A DNA stretch of 64,000 bases from Brytella acorum (GTDB lineage: Bacteria; Pseudomonadota; Alphaproteobacteria; Acetobacterales; Acetobacteraceae): assembly GCF_029309905.1 (NCBI RefSeq), contig NZ_JARBJP010000002.1:186001-250000 (forward strand). The letters are read 5' to 3'. Each line of letters begins with the position of its first letter. The first letter of the stretch is position 1. This document shows, one piece after another, positions 44,267 to 53,158 of the stretch. A program made the translations under genes and the position numbers. The notes beneath the pieces are model-generated. The model ran no database searches. It was not told where the DNA came from and worked only from the letters and a program-made list of their open reading frames with translations.

Positions 44267-44638
44267 TCAGGCGGCGACTGTCTCGCTAAGCGGCAGAACG
44301 GGGCGGATCGTGTGGAGAGCCTGCTCGAAGCTCGTGTAGACACCGAGCGAATGTCCGCGAAGCTGATCAATCAGAAGCCAGCGGTTGCCCTGCGGTCGGA
44401 CCATATAAGCCGGGTCGGCGTTCTCGCGGACCCATACGAGAACGTAGGACACGCTCTCACTGGCCTCGGCGTAACGATCCATCTCGATATCGGCGTCAAA
44501 CAGCCCCATGGACAGGCCGGCTTCGAGCCAGCGCGAGAGATATTCGCGGTGCCGGGGTAGAAAGCCAGCGCGAAACGGAATCACGTTGGCAGCCAGACAG
44601 GGAGCGGTTTGCTCGAAGGAAGGAAGCGACAGGTGCAT
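44267..44638 (-). CDS. Conserved-looking small protein of unknown function
   Basis: A 123-residue soluble protein without signal peptide. The sequence has an amphipathic, domain-like pattern (FRAGFLPRHREYLSRWLEAGLSMGLFDADIEMDRYAEASESVSYVLVWVRENADPAYMVRPQGNRWLLIDQLRG). It suggests a real fold and probably a family limited to acetic acid bacteria, but I cannot name a function. It stands alone between LppC (convergent) and lpxL. The upstream 237-base gap contains an inverted repeat at 44789-44807. Confidence 0.72.
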   Translation of the reverse strand: MHLSLPSFEQTAPCLAANVIPFRAGFLPRHREYLSRWLEAGLSMGLFDADIEMDRYAEASESVSYVLVWVRENADPAYMVRPQGNRWLLIDQLRGHSLGVYTSFEQALHTIRPVLPLSETVAA

Positions 44639-44788
44639 GGGTCGGGTCCTTGGATACGAAATTCGACAGACCTGACGCTAATCGCCCATTCCGAACCGGC
44701 ACAATCCAAAACTTACAAAAGAGCCATTTCGAACGCACAAAGCTTTCGCCATGTGGCAAAAAAGCAATGGATTGTTACCACAGTGCAG

Positions 44789-44807
44789 GTATGCCATTTT
44801 TGCATAC
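44789..44807. promoter_or_regulatory. Inverted repeat upstream of the 44638 gene
   Basis: GTATGC and GCATAC form a perfect 6-bp inverted repeat around CATTTTT, about 150 bases before the start of the 123-residue protein. The surrounding 44640-44875 stretch is AT-richer than average and holds no convincing gene. Confidence 0.25.
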
Positions 44808-44875
44808 GACCCTTTCTCGTCGACATGATGCCGCATGGCTTGCGCTTCTGGCGAATAGCGTCGTTTTTGGCGGAA

Positions 44876-45817
44876 TTATCTGGAAAATGAAGATCGTGAG
44901 AGGCGTTTCGGCCAGCGTCTGTGAAGCCATAGCCAACTGCCGGGTTTCTGGCGGATGGTCGCTTCCATGCGGTCGTTCAGTACCTGTGTCGTCGTCGCGA
45001 TATCGGCTTGTCGGTTTCCTGTATCGACGGGCCGGAATGGCGAATCGACGATGACTTCGAAGCGTGCGGGAGCCACGCGGCGCACATGTCCGGTCACGAT
45101 GGGGCAATTGTAGCGCAGCGCGAAGGTCGCGGCGGCCGATGCCGTCATGGCGGGCAATCCGAAAAAACGGACCTCGATTCCATCATTCATTTTCTGGTCG
45201 GCCAGGATTCCCAGATGGCCGCCGCGCGAGATGTAACGCAATGCGTCCCGCGCGCCCCGCGCGCCCTTGGCGAAGTTCGGCACTTCCGCGTGCAGGGTGT
45301 TCGCTCGCATGGCGCCAATCATGGCATCGACACGGGGATTGGCCGCCGCCCGGTAGAAGGATGCGAACGGAAGGCCGTAGGCGGCGACGGCGCGGGGAAG
45401 TACCTCCCAGTTACCGATATGGCCTGATACGAAAATGACCGGACCGCCCGACCGTGCGAGCGCGATGAGGTGCTCGGCACCCTTGACCACCCAGCCGGGG
45501 CCCGAACCCGTCGTCTCGGTCAGTTCAGCGAGGTGAGGGAATTCGCAGGCCGTCCGACCCAGATTGTCCCAGACGTCGCGCACGACGCGTTTGCGCGCCT
45601 CCGCGTCCAGTTCCGGCATGGCCAGACGCAGATTGCGGTCCGCCACTTTCGAAACCGGGAGACGCGGACCGATGGTGCGGGCGATAAAGCCGCCGAGGTT
45701 GGACGCCCGAATGGGAGGCAGAAGACGGAGGACTCTCAAGGCACAGGCCACCAGCACGGCTTCAAGACGATGGGCTATGGAGAGGTGCTGAGCGGGTGAG
45801 GGGGCCGGATCGTTCAT
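44876..45817 (-). CDS. lpxL: Lipid A late acyltransferase (LpxL/HtrB family)
   Basis: Inner-membrane acyltransferase that adds a secondary acyl chain to lipid A precursors. The 313 residues contain the catalytic GHIGNWE (H-x4-E), the FYRAAANPRVDAMI segment, RGGHLGILADQKMNDGIEVRFFG and the late motif RKPGSWLWLHRRWPKR-like (here RQKPGSWLWLHRRW). The ATG at 45817 overlaps the lpxK stop (ATGA), so the three genes waaA fusion-lpxK-lpxL form one operon. Specificity for acyl chain length or position cannot be read from the sequence. Confidence 0.9.
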   Translation of the reverse strand: MNDPAPSPAQHLSIAHRLEAVLVACALRVLRLLPPIRASNLGGFIARTIGPRLPVSKVADRNLRLAMPELDAEARKRVVRDVWDNLGRTACEFPHLAELTETTGSGPGWVVKGAEHLIALARSGGPVIFVSGHIGNWEVLPRAVAAYGLPFASFYRAAANPRVDAMIGAMRANTLHAEVPNFAKGARGARDALRYISRGGHLGILADQKMNDGIEVRFFGLPAMTASAAATFALRYNCPIVTGHVRRVAPARFEVIVDSPFRPVDTGNRQADIATTTQVLNDRMEATIRQKPGSWLWLHRRWPKRLSRSSFSR

Positions 45818-46800
45818 GTCCCGGACCACAGGCGCGCCAGCAGGCGTGTCGGGGCCTCGGGGTCCGCCCAGAGCAGTTCGACCGAAATAACCGTTACCTG
45901 GTCGCGAAACCAGGGGGGCAGCTTGACGGCGTCTTTCGCCGTAGTCAGCAGCGTGACGCCGCTATTGCGTCGGAGCGTGGCCAGCCGCTCAAGATCGCGA
46001 TGCGTGTAGCGGTGATGATCCGGGAAACTGATGCATCGGATCGGCTGGATGCCTGCATCCGTCAGAGTGGTAAAAAATTTCGCCGGACGTGCCAGACCTG
46101 CGAAGGCGACGACTCTGCGTCCGAGCAGTCGCCGGATCTCGGGTCCTGGTATCAGGGTCGCCTGCAGCGTCGGAATACCCGACGGCAGTGTCGCCAGAAG
46201 GCCGGTCTGGTCCGTGCCGATCATGATAACGGCGTCGGCCCTGGCAAGTCCGTCTGTAGGCCGCTCGCGCAGCGGACCCGCGGGAAACAGTTGCCCGTTG
46301 CCGAAACCCGTTTCGCCATCGACGGTGACGATGCGCATCGTCTGGTGCAGGGTGCCGTTCTGAAGACCGTCGTCGAGGATGAGGCAGTCGGCGCCCGCGG
46401 CAATCGCCAGCTGCGCCGTTTCGGCGCGGTTGCGACCGACCCATGTCGGGGCGACGGCGGCCAGCAGAAGCGGCTCGTCTCCGACATCGCGAGCCGTGTG
46501 CAGCAACGGTTCGACGCGCAGGGCGCTTCTGTGTCGGCCGCCGTAACCCCGCGTCAGAAAATGAGGACGGTGCCCCTGCGTCAGAAGCCGCCGCCCGAGG
46601 TCGAGGGCGAGCGTCGTTTTGCCTGCCCCGCCCATGGTCAGATTGCCGCAGCACAGGACCGGGACGTCGACGCGCAGAGGCCGCGAAACGCGTCGCCTCA
46701 GCGTCCCGATCGCCAGAGTGATGCGGGTAAGCGGCATGAGGAGTTTCGACGGCGCGGTGGCGCGAGGCTTGTTCCAGAAGCGTGGCGGCCCGATCGTCAT
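45814..46800 (-). CDS. lpxK: Tetraacyldisaccharide 4'-kinase
   Basis: Phosphorylates the 4'-position of the lipid A disaccharide at the inner membrane. The 328-residue protein opens with PPRFWNKP and has an N-terminal hydrophobic helix. The P-loop is CGNLTMGGAGKTT, followed by LTRGYGG, DDGLQNGTLHQ (catalytic/metal region) and AGLARPAKFF, as in all LpxK. Its ATG overlaps the waaA-fusion stop and its stop overlaps lpxL's start, so synthesis of the three proteins is coupled. Confidence 0.93.
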   Translation of the reverse strand: MTIGPPRFWNKPRATAPSKLLMPLTRITLAIGTLRRRVSRPLRVDVPVLCCGNLTMGGAGKTTLALDLGRRLLTQGHRPHFLTRGYGGRHRSALRVEPLLHTARDVGDEPLLLAAVAPTWVGRNRAETAQLAIAAGADCLILDDGLQNGTLHQTMRIVTVDGETGFGNGQLFPAGPLRERPTDGLARADAVIMIGTDQTGLLATLPSGIPTLQATLIPGPEIRRLLGRRVVAFAGLARPAKFFTTLTDAGIQPIRCISFPDHHRYTHRDLERLATLRRNSGVTLLTTAKDAVKLPPWFRDQVTVISVELLWADPEAPTRLLARLWSGT

Positions 46801-48830
46801 GGCGACACCATCGCATTGATCCGTGTCAGGAGTGGGGCAGGGACAGGAGTGTGCCCCGGGATGTGCCCGGGGACACGCCCGGACGCATCGGCGGCGACGG
46901 CCGCGCGCAGGGCCGGGCCTTTGAGGAGAGGCACGGCCCAGCGCGCGAGTTCGGAGGCATCCGCCACGATTGCGACGCTCTCGCCAAGCCGGGCATAGGC
47001 ATCGGCGAAATTGCCGATATGGGGTCCGGTGGCCAGCGGCACGCCGAGGCGAACGCCTTCATAAGGATTGTGACCACCACCGGGGGCACTCATGGAATGA
47101 CCGATCCACGCGATCGTCGCCACACGGAAAAAAGCTCCGAGTTCACCAAGGGTATCGGCCAGCCAGATCGGATCCCGCGCCGAAGGAGTTTCGTTCCGTG
47201 AGCGGCGTGGTACGGAGCCGAGACGCGCGGCGATGTCGTCGGCCCGCGCGGGATGTCGCGGCACGATGATGCAGAGCAGATCGGGGCAGTCCTCGCGGAT
47301 CAGGGTCGCGGCCGCCGTTATCTCTTCTTCCTCGCCCGGATGGGTCGACACAGCAAGGAGCACGGGGCGGGATCCACAGGTGGACCGTACGACCTCCAGA
47401 AGGGCAGGCGATGCGGATGGCGGGGGCGCACTCTGCTTGAGATCGCCGAACTGGTGACACTCCGCCACGCCGAGGGCCGCGAAACGGGCGGCATCATCCT
47501 CGCTTCGGGCCGCGACGAAATCCAGCCGCGAAAACATGCGGCGGGCCAGTGACGCATGTTTTCGCCAGCGGCCCCATGAGCGGTCGGACAGGCGGCCATT
47601 GATCACCGCGACGGGCACGCCACGCCGGTAGCAGGCTGCGACGATGCCCGGCCAAAGCTCGCTCTCCATGAACAACGCCGCTTCCGGTCGCCAGTGACGC
47701 AGGAAGCGGCCGATCCACCGTGGAACGTCATAGGGGATGAACTGATGAAAGAGGCGACACGCCCTGTCGGACGACAACGTGGCGCGATGATCCGCCAGGA
47801 TGTCCGCGCCCGTGACCGTGGCCGTGGTCAGAAGGATGGAGGCGCGCGGGTGTCGTTCCAGCATGGCTTCCACCAGAGGGAGCGCCGAGCGACACTCGCC
47901 CACGCTCGCAGCGTGCATCCAGAACAGGCGTCCGCGGGGGCGCTTCAGTGGCGTCAGTCCAAGCCGTTCACGCAGTCGTCCGGCGCGCTCCCGCCCTCGC
48001 GCCAGACGCACGCGCAGCATGATGACGAGGGCCGGGGCGAGAAGCGTGCCGGTCAGGGCCCATAGTCGTTCGCTGGGCGCCAGCCGTCCCGTGAGCCATC
48101 GCTGCCGCGCGGCCCGGCTGCTGGCCGCAAGAGCCGCTGCAAGGTCGCTGTCCGTGGCGTCGGGGCCGAGTGGCGTCCCGTAGATGATCGCGCCGCGCGT
48201 GAAGGGCAGGGGCAGGGCGAGGCGATCCCAGGTTGGCAGGCGTAAACTCCCACTCGCGGCACCGATCGGTACGACGGGACAGCGTGCGATGCGGGCCAGC
48301 GTCATCGTGCCGGGCTGGACGGTTTCGGCGGGTCCGCGCGGGCCGTCGGGCGTGATGACGAGTGTTTCACCCCCATGCACGGCTCGCAGGGCCTGGCGGA
48401 ATGCGCGGGCGCCGCCTTTGTCCTTGCCCTTGCGGTTCGATGAGCCCTCGATGCAGCCCACGCCCCAGGGCGCGATCGCATCGGCGATGAGGCGACCGTC
48501 ACGGTTCCTGCTGATGAGGACACGCAGGGCGAGCATGGGGTTGGCCGTGCGCGCCCAACGCCAGAGGGACGGAACGAGGAGGATCGAGCTATGCCAGAAA
48601 GCGACGATCGCGCCGTGCGGCGGGCTTCCTGACTGCTGCAGGAGGATCGGGATCGCCTGTGAATCTCCCGTGAAGCTCCAGCGCGTGGAAGTCGCCACGA
48701 GTTGGAGGTATGCGCGTACGAGGCGGGCGGCCGTGCCGCTTCGGTCGCGTGGGCTCAGATCCTGTGGCGCGTCAGGCACTTGGGTGCTCGGGTCGTCGCG
48801 ATCATGGAGGCGCGGGTAGCATGGCGGCAT
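46797..48830 (-). CDS. waaA: Fusion of DUF374 acyltransferase-like domain with Kdo transferase (WaaA/KdtA)
   Basis: A single 677-residue frame with two enzymes. Residues about 35-235 are a DUF374 (LPLAT-like) domain: AFWHSSILLVPSLW, LISRNRDGRLIADAI, GSSNRKGKDKGGARAFRQAL and TPDGPRGPAETVQPG. Residues about 255-670 are a GT30 Kdo transferase, with a membrane-anchoring segment, WMHAASVGECRSALPLVE (catalytic Glu), ALFMESELWPGIVAAC, GRLSDRSWGRW, DLKQSAPP, STHPGEEEEI and APGGGHNPYEG. DUF374 and waaA are normally separate, often neighbouring, genes. No stop or frame break separates them here. It heads the waaA-lpxK-lpxL operon. Confidence 0.9.
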   Translation of the reverse strand: MPPCYPRLHDRDDPSTQVPDAPQDLSPRDRSGTAARLVRAYLQLVATSTRWSFTGDSQAIPILLQQSGSPPHGAIVAFWHSSILLVPSLWRWARTANPMLALRVLISRNRDGRLIADAIAPWGVGCIEGSSNRKGKDKGGARAFRQALRAVHGGETLVITPDGPRGPAETVQPGTMTLARIARCPVVPIGAASGSLRLPTWDRLALPLPFTRGAIIYGTPLGPDATDSDLAAALAASSRAARQRWLTGRLAPSERLWALTGTLLAPALVIMLRVRLARGRERAGRLRERLGLTPLKRPRGRLFWMHAASVGECRSALPLVEAMLERHPRASILLTTATVTGADILADHRATLSSDRACRLFHQFIPYDVPRWIGRFLRHWRPEAALFMESELWPGIVAACYRRGVPVAVINGRLSDRSWGRWRKHASLARRMFSRLDFVAARSEDDAARFAALGVAECHQFGDLKQSAPPPSASPALLEVVRSTCGSRPVLLAVSTHPGEEEEITAAATLIREDCPDLLCIIVPRHPARADDIAARLGSVPRRSRNETPSARDPIWLADTLGELGAFFRVATIAWIGHSMSAPGGGHNPYEGVRLGVPLATGPHIGNFADAYARLGESVAIVADASELARWAVPLLKGPALRAAVAADASGRVPGHIPGHTPVPAPLLTRINAMVSP

Positions 48831-48881
48831 GCGTTTGGCAAAGGAACGCCGCCATGCCCGCCGTCATCAGGCGTGTGGCGA

Positions 48882-49784
48882 TCAGCGCGACATCATGACG
48901 GGGATGGGGGCGTGTTCGAGCACGTGTCGCGTCACGCCGCCCAGGATCATCTGGCGCAGCCGGGAATGTGAATACGCACCCATGGCCATCATGTCCGCCT
49001 CGAAGTCGGCTACGGCTGCGAGCAGTCCCTTGCCGACATCGCGTTCCCTGGGCTGGAAGGTGCGCACCGTGGCGGACACGCCATGCAGCGCGAGGTAGGT
49101 CCGGGCCTGTTCGGCGTCCGGCCCGCGGCGCTGATAGTCCGGACTGGTCAGGATCTGGACAGCCTCCGCCTCGAGCGCCCAGGGGATGATGGCGCGCAGC
49201 GACACCGCAGCTTCTTCCGTGCCGTTCCATGCAATGCAGATCCGCCGCCCAGGGGCGCCGACAGGGGCATTCGGACCGGCGATGATGACCGGGCGGCCAC
49301 TTGTGAACAGCACCGCATGCAGGGTTTCGGACGCACGGGGATTGTTGCTGTTCACGAGATGCGGGATCACCGTGACATCGCATAGCCGCGCCCGCCATGT
49401 GACGGCCTCGTGTGCGCCGCCGTCGAGAACTTCGAGCGATGCGCCCGTGAGCGAGCTCTGGGGCGGAAGAGCGAGAGCCGCATCGGCGTCAGCAGGTGCG
49501 ACGTAAGGCACGCCATGCGCCTCAAGCAGCGTATCGAATTTCAGCCGCGAACGGACGATGCGGCGCTGGGTTTCGTATTCGGCGGACTGCACCATCTCGT
49601 CGATCATGGCGCCCGGCAGGCCTTCGCCGGCGAAAGCCGCCATTTCATTGGGATCGTCGCCGAGAAAGACGGTCGAAAGATGGGCGTCGAATTTCCGGGC
49701 GTAGGCAAGGCCCAGCGCAACGGCGGCGTCCATGGTCCGTCCACCACCGATGGGAAGAAGAATATGCCGGATGTCATACTGCAT
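48882..49784 (-). CDS. Universal stress protein, tandem UspA domains
   Basis: A 300-residue cytoplasmic protein with two UspA-like halves. The first (about 5-155) has lost the nucleotide motif. The second (about 160-300) ends with MGAYSHSRLRQMILGGVTRHVLEHAPIPVMMSR, the G-x2-G-x9-G(S/T)-type ATP-binding pattern. Such double-domain Usps accompany stress responses; the role here is not defined. The ATG at 49784 opens with the typical YDIRHILLPI. It lies 51 bases downstream of pdxH on the same strand. Confidence 0.88.
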   Translation of the reverse strand: MQYDIRHILLPIGGGRTMDAAVALGLAYARKFDAHLSTVFLGDDPNEMAAFAGEGLPGAMIDEMVQSAEYETQRRIVRSRLKFDTLLEAHGVPYVAPADADAALALPPQSSLTGASLEVLDGGAHEAVTWRARLCDVTVIPHLVNSNNPRASETLHAVLFTSGRPVIIAGPNAPVGAPGRRICIAWNGTEEAAVSLRAIIPWALEAEAVQILTSPDYQRRGPDAEQARTYLALHGVSATVRTFQPRERDVGKGLLAAVADFEADMMAMGAYSHSRLRQMILGGVTRHVLEHAPIPVMMSR

Positions 49785-49835
49785 GGCGAAAAGCTCCTGA
49801 CCGTACGATACGGCGAGCGACGTTCTGGGACATGA

Positions 49836-50492
49836 TCAGGGGTAAAGCCGTGTGGCGCTCCAACCCGATTCCGTGCGTGTCCATGTGGCACGATCATGCA
49901 TTCTATAAGGGCGGTCCTGCCAGAATTCCATGGCCTCCGGACGAAGGCGGAAGCCCGACCAGTTCACAGGTCTGGGAATATCCCCATCCCCGTACCGCGC
50001 CGTGACCTCCGCGATCCGGCGTTCGAAGGTCGCGCGGTCGGGAAGGGGCCGGGATTGCTCGGATGCGATGGCGCCCAGACGGGAGTTGCGGCTGCGGCTC
50101 GCGAAATAGGCGTCGGCCTCCGCGTCCGTCACGGGTGAGACCGGACCTTCGATACGAATCTGTCGTCGCAGGGACTTCCAGTGGAAAAGCAGGGCGGCAT
50201 GAGGGTTGGCGAGAAGTTCGCGCCCTTTCCGGCTCTCGAGATTGGTATAGAACACGAAGCCCTTGCGATCCGCGCCTTTCAGCAGGATCATGCGGACGGA
50301 AGGCCGACCGTCCGGCGTCGCCGTCGCAAGGGACATGGCGTTCGGATCGTTCGGTTCATGGGCCTCGGCTTCAGCCATCCAGAGCGCGAAAAGGTCGAAC
50401 GGATCGGCCTTAAGCTCGATGAGGACTGGATTTGCAGGTTCCGTCACGATTCTTTTCAACTCCAATGCCGTTGGATGCGTCACGCGGCCCAT
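49836..50492 (-). CDS. pdxH: Pyridoxamine 5'-phosphate oxidase
   Basis: FMN enzyme that makes pyridoxal 5'-phosphate, the last step of vitamin B6 salvage and synthesis. The 218 residues contain [13 protein letters not shown], the FMN-binding [54 protein letters not shown], and the C-terminal [18 protein letters not shown] signature ending RLYP. Length and motifs are standard. The following Usp gene may be cotranscribed. Confidence 0.95.
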   Translation of the reverse strand: MGRVTHPTALELKRIVTEPANPVLIELKADPFDLFALWMAEAEAHEPNDPNAMSLATATPDGRPSVRMILLKGADRKGFVFYTNLESRKGRELLANPHAALLFHWKSLRRQIRIEGPVSPVTDAEADAYFASRSRNSRLGAIASEQSRPLPDRATFERRIAEVTARYGDGDIPRPVNWSGFRLRPEAMEFWQDRPYRMHDRATWTRTESGWSATRLYP

Positions 50493-50648
50493 GATGGAAC
50501 TTCAGGCCGTATGGACGTCGTTCGAAGGCCGCCATGAAAGCACCCAACGTTCGATGTGCGCACTTGTTTGCCGTCGCTGCCTGTGCAAGGACCGGCACAT
50601 GTTTTTCATAACTTGCAACAATTGAATCATTTGACGGGAATGCAGCCC

Positions 50649-51491
50649 ATGTCCAGCACGCTTTCTGAGCAACCCAAGGGAAATCTGATGGCCGGGAAGC
50701 GCGGTCTCGTGATGGGCGTCGCCAACGACCGTTCGATCGCATGGGCCATCGCGAGCGCATGCGCGGCGCAGGGCGCCGAACTGGCTTTCACCTATCAGGG
50801 AGACGCGCTAGGCAAGCGCGTGCGTCCGCTGGCCGAGAGCGTCGGATCGACCCTCGTTCTTCCCTGCGATGTCAGTGACGACGCGGCCATCGCGGAAACC
50901 TTCGCCGAGATCGAACGCGTCTGGGGCAAGATCGATTTTCTGGTGCATGCGATCGGCTGGGCGGACAAGCAGTTCCTGCGCGGGCGCTATGTCGATACGC
51001 CGCGCGACGCTTTCCTCAAGGCCATGGACATCTCCTGCTTCTCCTTCACCGCTGTCGCCAGGCACGCCGCGGCTCTGATGCCCGATGGCGGCTCCCTTCT
51101 GACGCTGACCTATCTCGGCGCCGAGCGGGTGATGCCGCATTATAACGTCATGGGCGTCGCCAAGGCCGCGCTCGAAGCCTCGGTCCAGTATATGGCCGCC
51201 GATCTTGGCCGCGACAACATTCGCGTCAATGCCATCTCGGCGGGGCCGATCATGACCTTGGCCGCCAACGGGATCGGCGACTTCCGCTATATCCTGCGCT
51301 GGAACCAGCTCAACGCGCCGATGGAACGCAACGTGACGCTCAAGGACGTCGGCGGCTCGGGGCTGTATTTCCTCTCCGATCTCTCATCGGGCGTGACCGG
51401 CGAGGTTCATCATGTCGATTGTGGCTATCACATTGTCGGCATGAAAAACCCGAATGCGCCCGATATCAATGCCGTCTCTTCATCGGACTGA
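50649..51491 (+). CDS. fabI: Enoyl-ACP reductase (NADH), FabI type
   Basis: Catalyses the last reduction of each fatty-acid elongation cycle. The 280-residue SDR enzyme has the FabI N-terminus [20 protein letters not shown], the catalytic Tyr-x6-Lys in [29 protein letters not shown], and [18 protein letters not shown]. The ATG at 50649 is used, with GGGA ten bases upstream; an ATG at 50640 is also possible. aroC starts 14 bases after the stop. FabI and FabH in one window cover both initiation and reduction steps. Confidence 0.95.
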   Translation: MSSTLSEQPKGNLMAGKRGLVMGVANDRSIAWAIASACAAQGAELAFTYQGDALGKRVRPLAESVGSTLVLPCDVSDDAAIAETFAEIERVWGKIDFLVHAIGWADKQFLRGRYVDTPRDAFLKAMDISCFSFTAVARHAAALMPDGGSLLTLTYLGAERVMPHYNVMGVAKAALEASVQYMAADLGRDNIRVNAISAGPIMTLAANGIGDFRYILRWNQLNAPMERNVTLKDVGGSGLYFLSDLSSGVTGEVHHVDCGYHIVGMKNPNAPDINAVSSSD

Positions 51492-51505
51492 AAGCATCCA
51501 TCGCC

Positions 51506-52621
51506 GTGTCGCATAACAGCTTCGGACATCTGTTTCGCGTCACCACCTGGGGGGAAAGTCACGGACCGGCCATTGGCTGCGTCGTCGATGGCTGTCCCCC
51601 CGGCCTCATGCTCTCGGAAGGCGATATCCAGCCCTGGCTCGACCAGCGTAAACCCGGCCAGTCGAAATTCACGACCCAGCGTCGCGAGGCCGACGAGGTG
51701 CGCATCCTCTCGGGCGTGTTCGAAGGGCGCACGACGGGCACGCCGATCGCGCTCGAAATCCAGAACACGGACCAACGCTCGAAAGACTACGCGGATATCG
51801 CGACGCGCTATCGGCCCGGCCATGCCGACGTCACATATGACATGAAATACGGCCATCGCGACTATCGCGGTGGTGGGCGTTCCTCGGCGCGTGAAACCGC
51901 CATGCGGGTCGCCGCCGGAGCCGTGGCGCGACGGGTTCTCGCGGAGCTTGTCGGTCCGTCGCTTCGGATACGGGCCGCGCTCGTGCAGATCGGCGCTATC
52001 CGCGTCGATCGCGGGCGCTGGGACTGGACGCGGACGACGGAGAATCCCTTCTTCTGCCCGGATGCCGGGACCGTCCCCCTCTGGGAAGACCTGCTGGGAG
52101 AGGTGCGCAAAAGCGGTTCGTCCATCGGGGCCATCGTCGAGGTCGCGGCCGAAGGCGTTCCGGCGGGACTTGGCGCGCCGATCTACGCCAAGCTGGATTC
52201 CGATCTCGCCGCGGCCCTGATGGGGATCAACGGCGTCAAGGGTGTGGAGATCGGCGACGGTTTCGAGGTCGCGCAATTGCGCGGAGAGCAGAATGCCGAT
52301 CCGATGCGGATGGATGATGGAGCGATCGTCTTCGAATCGAACCATGCCGGCGGCATTCTGGGCGGGATTTCCACGGGACAGCCGGTCGTCGCGCGTTTCG
52401 CCATCAAGCCGACGAGCTCGATTCTCGTGCCGGTTCCTTCGGTCAATCGACAGGGCGCGGAAATCGATGTCGTGACCAGGGGACGGCATGATCCGTGCAT
52501 CGGCATCCGGGCGGTTCCGGTGGCGGAGGCCATGATGGCGCTCGTGCTCGCGGATCACCTTCTTCGCCATCATGCCCAGAATGGCTGGAGCCTCCCGCGC
52601 GTTCGCCTCTCCGAGGCATAG
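51506..52621 (+). CDS. aroC: Chorismate synthase
   Basis: Last enzyme of the shikimate pathway; it converts EPSP to chorismate using reduced FMN. The 371-residue protein opens [32 protein letters not shown] and contains [35 protein letters not shown] and [24 protein letters not shown], all family signatures. The start is GTG at 51506, where the conserved N-terminus begins. A UUCG-loop terminator follows. Confidence 0.96.
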   Translation: MSHNSFGHLFRVTTWGESHGPAIGCVVDGCPPGLMLSEGDIQPWLDQRKPGQSKFTTQRREADEVRILSGVFEGRTTGTPIALEIQNTDQRSKDYADIATRYRPGHADVTYDMKYGHRDYRGGGRSSARETAMRVAAGAVARRVLAELVGPSLRIRAALVQIGAIRVDRGRWDWTRTTENPFFCPDAGTVPLWEDLLGEVRKSGSSIGAIVEVAAEGVPAGLGAPIYAKLDSDLAAALMGINGVKGVEIGDGFEVAQLRGEQNADPMRMDDGAIVFESNHAGGILGGISTGQPVVARFAIKPTSSILVPVPSVNRQGAEIDVVTRGRHDPCIGIRAVPVAEAMMALVLADHLLRHHAQNGWSLPRVRLSEA

Positions 52622-52647
52622 CTTCCCGTAAACATCGTCTGACGAAC

Positions 52648-52674
52648 AAAAGGACCCTTCGGGGTCCTTTTTTG
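52648..52674 (+). terminator. Rho-independent terminator of aroC
   Basis: A 10-bp stem closed by a TTCG tetraloop is followed directly by a T-run. It lies 27 bases after the aroC stop. Confidence 0.9.
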
Positions 52675-52707
52675 TTGCGAAAGACAAAAGGTCTTGCATC
52701 CGTTTCT

Positions 52708-52729
52708 GTGTTATGGTCATGCATAACAC
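52708..52729. promoter_or_regulatory. Perfect dyad, probable operator of the GntR/ABC operon
   Basis: GTGTTATG and CATAACAC are perfect 8-bp inverted arms around a 6-base spacer, about 50 bases before the GntR start. YtrA-type GntR regulators usually repress their own ABC operon by binding such a symmetric site near the promoter. Assignment is by position and symmetry. Confidence 0.65.
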
Positions 52730-52734
52730 GCAAT

Positions 52735-52757
52735 CACATGGAAGCTCTTTCCATGTG
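52735..52757. promoter_or_regulatory. Second perfect dyad / leader hairpin before the GntR ribosome site
   Basis: CACATGGAA and TTCCATGTG are perfect 9-bp inverted arms with a 5-base spacer. The dyad ends three bases before AGGAGG. It could be a second protein-binding site or an mRNA hairpin next to the ribosome site. Confidence 0.5.
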
Positions 52758-52777
52758 AACAGGAGGAACGGGATGGA

Positions 52778-53158
52778 ATGCAGGGCGAATGGAATGACAG
52801 CCAGCCGATTTACCGTCAGTTGCGCGAACGGGTGGCGGCGATGATTCTCGATGGGACGTTGCGGGAAGGGGAGGCCCTTCCTTCCGTCAGGCAGGTTTCG
52901 GCCGAGTGTCGGGTCAATCCCATCACGGTCCTCAAGGCCTATCAGGAACTCGTTGACGAGGGGCTCGTCGAGAAACGGCGCGGCGTAGGCATGTTCGTGG
53001 CGTCGGGGGCTTCCACGCGGCTGTTGAGCCGCGAGCGCGAGCGCTTTCTGAAGGAGACCTGGCCGGAGATTCAGGACACGATCCGCCGGTTGGGCCTGAA
53101 TGCGGCGGCGCTTCTGGCCCTGGAGACATCTTCCGACAATCCGGAGGACGCGCCATGA
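52778..53158 (+). CDS. GntR-family regulator, YtrA subfamily
   Basis: A 126-residue repressor-type protein. The GntR winged helix (about 8-78) reads PIYRQLRERVAAMILDGTLREGEALPSVRQVSAECRVNPITVLKAYQELVDEGLVEKRRGVGMFV. The short C-terminal helical tail (about 80-126) is characteristic of the YtrA group, which controls ABC-transporter operons. AGGAGG lies 11 bases before the ATG at 52778. Its stop overlaps the start of the ATPase gene by four bases. Two perfect dyads lie upstream. Confidence 0.9.
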   Translation: MQGEWNDSQPIYRQLRERVAAMILDGTLREGEALPSVRQVSAECRVNPITVLKAYQELVDEGLVEKRRGVGMFVASGASTRLLSRERERFLKETWPEIQDTIRRLGLNAAALLALETSSDNPEDAP

